From an uncultured Lacinutrix sp. (lineage in GTDB: Bacteria; Bacteroidota; Bacteroidia; Flavobacteriales; Flavobacteriaceae), in contig CAKZMU010000056.1 of assembly GCA_937129145.1 (NCBI GenBank), forward strand, positions 81,182 through 145,181: a stretch of DNA of 64,000 nucleotides. The letters are read 5' to 3'. The first letter of the stretch is position 1. Every line of letters starts with the position of its first letter. A model generated the notes under the pieces. It was given only the letters and a program-made list of their open reading frames with translations. It ran no database searches and was not told the origin of the DNA. Shown here piece after piece: positions 61,440 to 64,000 of this stretch. The position numbers and the translations under genes were made by a program.

Positions 61440-62303
61440 TTATCCTAAATATGTTTTTAACACTTTACTTTTAGATGTATGACGTAACCTACGAATACCT
61501 TTTTCTTTAATTTGTCTTACACGTTCTCGTGTTAAACCAAAGGAATCTCCTATTTCTTGAAGACTCATAGGTTGTTTTTTGTCAATTCCATAATAATGGC
61601 GCAAAACTACGGCTTCTTTTTCTGATAATGTGTCTAATGCACGATTAATTTCGATAGTTAACGAATTTCTCATTAAATCGGCATCAGGTTTTGGCGATTC
61701 ATCCGACTTTACAACATCGTAAAGCGTGGAGGTTTCTCCTTCTTTTAAAGGGGAATCCATAGAGACGTGCCTTCCTGAAATTTTCATGGATTGTTTTACA
61801 TTGCTAACCGAAATATCCAAATTCTTCGCTATTTCTTCAGGACTTGGAGCTCTTTCGTGTGTTTGCTCTAAAAAAGAATAAGCTTTGTTTATTTTATTTA
61901 TTGACCCAATTTTATTCAACGGAAGTCTTACAATTCGTGATTGTTCTGCTAGTGCTTGTAAGATGGCTTGTCTAATCCACCAAACAGCATACGAAATAAA
62001 TTTAAAACCTCTAGTTTCATCAAAACGTTTTGCCGCTTTAACCAAACCAGCATTTCCTTCGTTGATTAAATCTGGCAACGATAATCCTTGATTTTGATAT
62101 TGTTTAGAAACGGAAACCACAAAACGTAAGTTAGCAGTAGTGAGTTTATCTAGAGCTTGTTGGTCTCCTGCTCGAATACGTTGAGCTAATTCTACTTCTT
62201 CGTCAGCAGTAATTAGTTCAATTTTTCCAATGTCTTGTAGGTATTTGTCAAGTGATTTAGATTCTCTGTTGGTAACTTGCTTTGTAATCTTTAATTGCCT
62301 CAT
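61440..62303 (-). CDS. rpoD: RNA polymerase primary sigma factor (sigma-70 family)
   Basis: This 287-residue protein is the short Bacteroidota-type housekeeping sigma factor, lacking the acidic region 1.1. Region 1.2/2 is [24 protein letters not shown] to [24 protein letters not shown], including [18 protein letters not shown]. Region 3 follows (about 130-205). Region 4 is [13 protein letters not shown] to [19 protein letters not shown], the helix-turn-helix for -33 recognition. This sigma factor reads the TTG/TAnnTTTG promoters seen in the window. It starts at 62303 and is probably co-transcribed with rpsU. Confidence 0.96.
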   Translation of the reverse strand: MRQLKITKQVTNRESKSLDKYLQDIGKIELITADEEVELAQRIRAGDQQALDKLTTANLRFVVSVSKQYQNQGLSLPDLINEGNAGLVKAAKRFDETRGFKFISYAVWWIRQAILQALAEQSRIVRLPLNKIGSINKINKAYSFLEQTHERAPSPEEIAKNLDISVSNVKQSMKISGRHVSMDSPLKEGETSTLYDVVKSDESPKPDADLMRNSLTIEINRALDTLSEKEAVVLRHYYGIDKKQPMSLQEIGDSFGLTRERVRQIKEKGIRRLRHTSKSKVLKTYLG

Positions 62304-62464
62304 ATATATTATATCACAGTTTTTAATTAAACATCTTTATAACATAACGTTTTTATTAAAAAATCCTAATAAATGAGTCATTTTATTACAAAAAAAGCAA
62401 AAAAGCATTCAAAAAATGTTCAAAAAAACTAATTTTTGCTTTTGTTGGGTTGTTAAATAAAGAA

Positions 62465-62494
62465 AGAAGCAAGCATTAATGCTTGCTTCTTTTT
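62465..62494 (-). terminator. intrinsic terminator after T9SS type A gene
   Basis: AGAAGCAAGCATTAATGCTTGCTTCT is split here as AGAAGCAAGCATT with AATGCTTGCTTCT, a 13-bp perfect palindromic stem, T-rich on the minus-strand side. It lies 16 bp after the stop of the minus-strand T9SS gene. Confidence 0.88.
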
Positions 62495-62509
62495 GATTAT
62501 TTTAATTTA

Positions 62510-64000
62510 CTATTGCGAAATAATTTTCTTGATTCCAGTACCTCTATTGGTTGTTAATCTAACAAAATACATTTCATCACTCAATCCTTTCATGTTTAAT
62601 TTTGTTGTGGCTTTAACACCGCTCGAATAATTAGAATCAATAGTTTTATTTAAAAGAGCTCCCTTTAAATCAAACACTTCAATAATTACATTGGTGTCAT
62701 AATTGAAAAGGTATTCTAAGAATATTTCATTTTCAAATGGCACAGGATACGCTTTGAATGCAGCTGTGTTAAATTCTTTTCCAGAAGATAAAGAATCACC
62801 CTTGTTACAGTAAGCAATGTCATTATTAGGAATATATGTACCTCCTTCATGTTCAGATTTTGAACAATCACATTTTTGTAAACATGTAGCTGCTTGAGCA
62901 ATAATATAAACACTCTCTTTATTTTCAACTTTAATTGGTCCAACGGTATAATTTCTTATATATCCCAAATCACCAACATTGAAGTTGAAATTATTGGCAT
63001 TAGATGTGTACATACCGTTCTGGTCTAATGGATATTTTTCACAACCTATATATATTTGAGCTTCACTCATAACATATGGCTCATATAAATTATATTCAAG
63101 TGTTACAGTATCTCCTGTATAGTTAACTGTTACTTCACCAGATTTATCAGCAAAAGTATCACAGCCAGTTACATTAGTGTAGAGGTCTAATGTATATTCT
63201 CCAGGTGTGTCAAAATAATTGGTCCAACCAGCATTATTAGAATTTAATTCTGAATCTCCTAAGAAGCAAATATTAGAATCTTTGTATTTTGCATAAGACA
63301 CATCGCAATTTCTAATATCGTCAATACTCCACTGATAAGTAATGGTACACATATTTTCTAATTCTGTTTCTTTACCACAAGCATCTACAGCTTTATAATA
63401 ATAGATTAAAAATTGTTTGCAATCTTCATCAATTCGTTCTGTACGATCAAGTTTAATAATTGCTTCTTCACCGCAACTAGTAGTGCCTGTTATATCTCCA
63501 TTGTCAATATGACTTTGACCACTAGGGATGTCGGCTTCATTAATGTTACATCCAATATCAATAATATTATCTTCAGGACATTCTATTATTGGAGCCTTAG
63601 TTTCTGTCCAATAAAGTGTTTGCGTTACGGTCGTTTCCAGACCAGAGCAATCAGTAACTTTCCACGTTTTAGTTTGCGAACGGTCACAACCATCTTCTAA
63701 GATATCACCAGTTTTAGGGAATCCAGCAACATCAGTCACAGCGCTACAACCACCATCAAATGTTGGTGTATCGAAAGCGATAACAGAAGGATTACATCCA
63801 AGTTCTTTATCGGCAACGTTTGTTGTTTCCTTAGGTGCTTCTGTATCGACAGTCCATTTAAGCGTTTGTGATACTTCAGTTTCCAGACCAGAACAATCAG
63901 TAACTCTCCAGGTCATTGTTTGTGAACGGTCACAACCATCTTCTAAGATATCACCAGTTTTAGGGAATCCAGCAACATCAGTCACAGCGCTACAACCACC
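62510..64000 (-). CDS. T9SS type A sorting domain-containing protein, C-terminal part (5' end outside window)
   Basis: About 496 residues are visible and the frame is open to the right edge. The N-terminal visible part has near-identical 82-residue repeats (TDVAGFPKTGDILEDGCDRS, VTDCSGLET) of HYR/Ig-like character with regularly placed cysteines. A cysteine-rich region follows (CITYQWSIDDIRNCD, CLQKCDCSKSEHEGG), then a type A sorting domain at the end (FKAYPVPFENEIFLEYLF, VIEVFDLKGALLNK, GLSDEMYFVRLTTNRGTGIKKIISQ). Such proteins are exported by the T9SS and fixed on or released from the surface; the repeats suggest an adhesin (inference). Confidence 0.9.
   Translation of the reverse strand, partial: GGCSAVTDVAGFPKTGDILEDGCDRSQTMTWRVTDCSGLETEVSQTLKWTVDTEAPKETTNVADKELGCNPSVIAFDTPTFDGGCSAVTDVAGFPKTGDILEDGCDRSQTKTWKVTDCSGLETTVTQTLYWTETKAPIIECPEDNIIDIGCNINEADIPSGQSHIDNGDITGTTSCGEEAIIKLDRTERIDEDCKQFLIYYYKAVDACGKETELENMCTITYQWSIDDIRNCDVSYAKYKDSNICFLGDSELNSNNAGWTNYFDTPGEYTLDLYTNVTGCDTFADKSGEVTVNYTGDTVTLEYNLYEPYVMSEAQIYIGCEKYPLDQNGMYTSNANNFNFNVGDLGYIRNYTVGPIKVENKESVYIIAQAATCLQKCDCSKSEHEGGTYIPNNDIAYCNKGDSLSSGKEFNTAAFKAYPVPFENEIFLEYLFNYDTNVIIEVFDLKGALLNKTIDSNYSSGVKATTKLNMKGLSDEMYFVRLTTNRGTGIKKIISQ
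63549..64000 (-). repeat. 246-bp tandem coding repeats
   Basis: The sequence at 63947 onward repeats that at 63701 onward with a period of 246 bp (82 codons). The GATATCACCAGTTTTAGGGA block and flanking bases are identical in both. The first copy runs off the window edge; the second is complete for its first ~50 codons and then diverges. Confidence 0.85.

Noticed and set aside
1..64000. tRNA, rRNA, CRISPR arrays, insertion sequences, integrases
   Set aside because: Scanning by eye found no spaced direct-repeat arrays, no transposase-like ORF and no tRNA-like cloverleaf; the repeats present are short palindromic intergenic elements and coding repeats.

Overview
The window reads as chromosomal core genome of a member of the Flavobacteriaceae (phylum Bacteroidota), probably a marine gliding or gliding-derived lineage. 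The DNA is AT-rich. It carries the giant SprA translocon of the type IX secretion system (T9SS), a PorP/SprF-family protein, and two proteins with T9SS sorting domains (type A and type B). It also has the short Bacteroidota primary sigma factor, and promoters of the flavobacterial TTG / TAnnTTTG type. No tRNA, rRNA, prophage, insertion sequence or CRISPR array was found by eye.

Layout. 0-9.4 kb (+): end of a malic enzyme gene, ruvA, sprA, gcvH and a VanZ-like gene. 9.4-14.1 kb (+): three TonB paralogues, each followed by its own terminator, then an outer-membrane barrel protein (RemB-like) that carries the same TonB-C-like module at its N-terminus. 14.1-15.4 kb: a secreted hypothetical protein and a convergent metallo-beta-lactamase-fold hydrolase. 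15.5-20.8 kb (+): respiratory oxidase assembly block (heme O synthase, two subunit III proteins, subunit IV, a cysteine-less thioredoxin-like protein, SCO, DUF420, a small CxxC protein). 20.9-27.3 kb (+): MacB-type ATPase, two permeases, adaptor, TolC-like channel, then tsaB. 27.3-31.8 kb (-): MscS channel, DUF1304, thioredoxin-domain DUF255 protein, dodecin, NifU-type Fe-S protein. 32.0-34.2 kb: PorP/SprF-like (+) and a VWA protein (-). 34.2-38.9 kb (+): LytS-type histidine kinase with TPRs, DUF4349 protein, LytTR response regulator, gamma-carbonic-anhydrase-like protein. 38.9-48.5 kb (-): lipoprotein, then a cell-envelope cluster (CBS protein, nadK, DUF6089, uppS, bamA, two ompH/skp, murI). 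48.6-54.9 kb (+): pdxJ, alpha/beta hydrolase, holin-like protein, tig, clpP, clpX, lipoprotein esterase. 54.9-64 kb: T9SS type B protein (-), lipoprotein (+), GH3 enzyme (-), DUF2797 (+), rpsU and rpoD (-), and the 3' end of a repeat-rich T9SS type A protein (-) cut by the window edge.

How the parts fit. Much of the window builds or energises the envelope. UppS and MurI supply peptidoglycan precursors, BamA with the Skp-like chaperones inserts outer-membrane barrels, and SprA with PorP/SprF exports T9SS cargo. The TonB paralogues couple the proton gradient to outer-membrane transporters, and the MacB-TolC system exports across both membranes. Trigger factor, ClpP and ClpX form a protein-quality block.

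No wholly new defence or mobile system was found. The most interesting signals are these: the TonB array with its TonB-C-like module on an outer-membrane barrel; four helically phased direct repeats (21, 21 and 20 bp) between the VWA gene and the LytS kinase gene, which fit LytTR-type operator geometry; a cluster of palindromic intergenic repeats around the LytTR regulator, one of them in frame inside its receiver domain; and an intrinsic terminator for mscS buried antisense inside tsaB.
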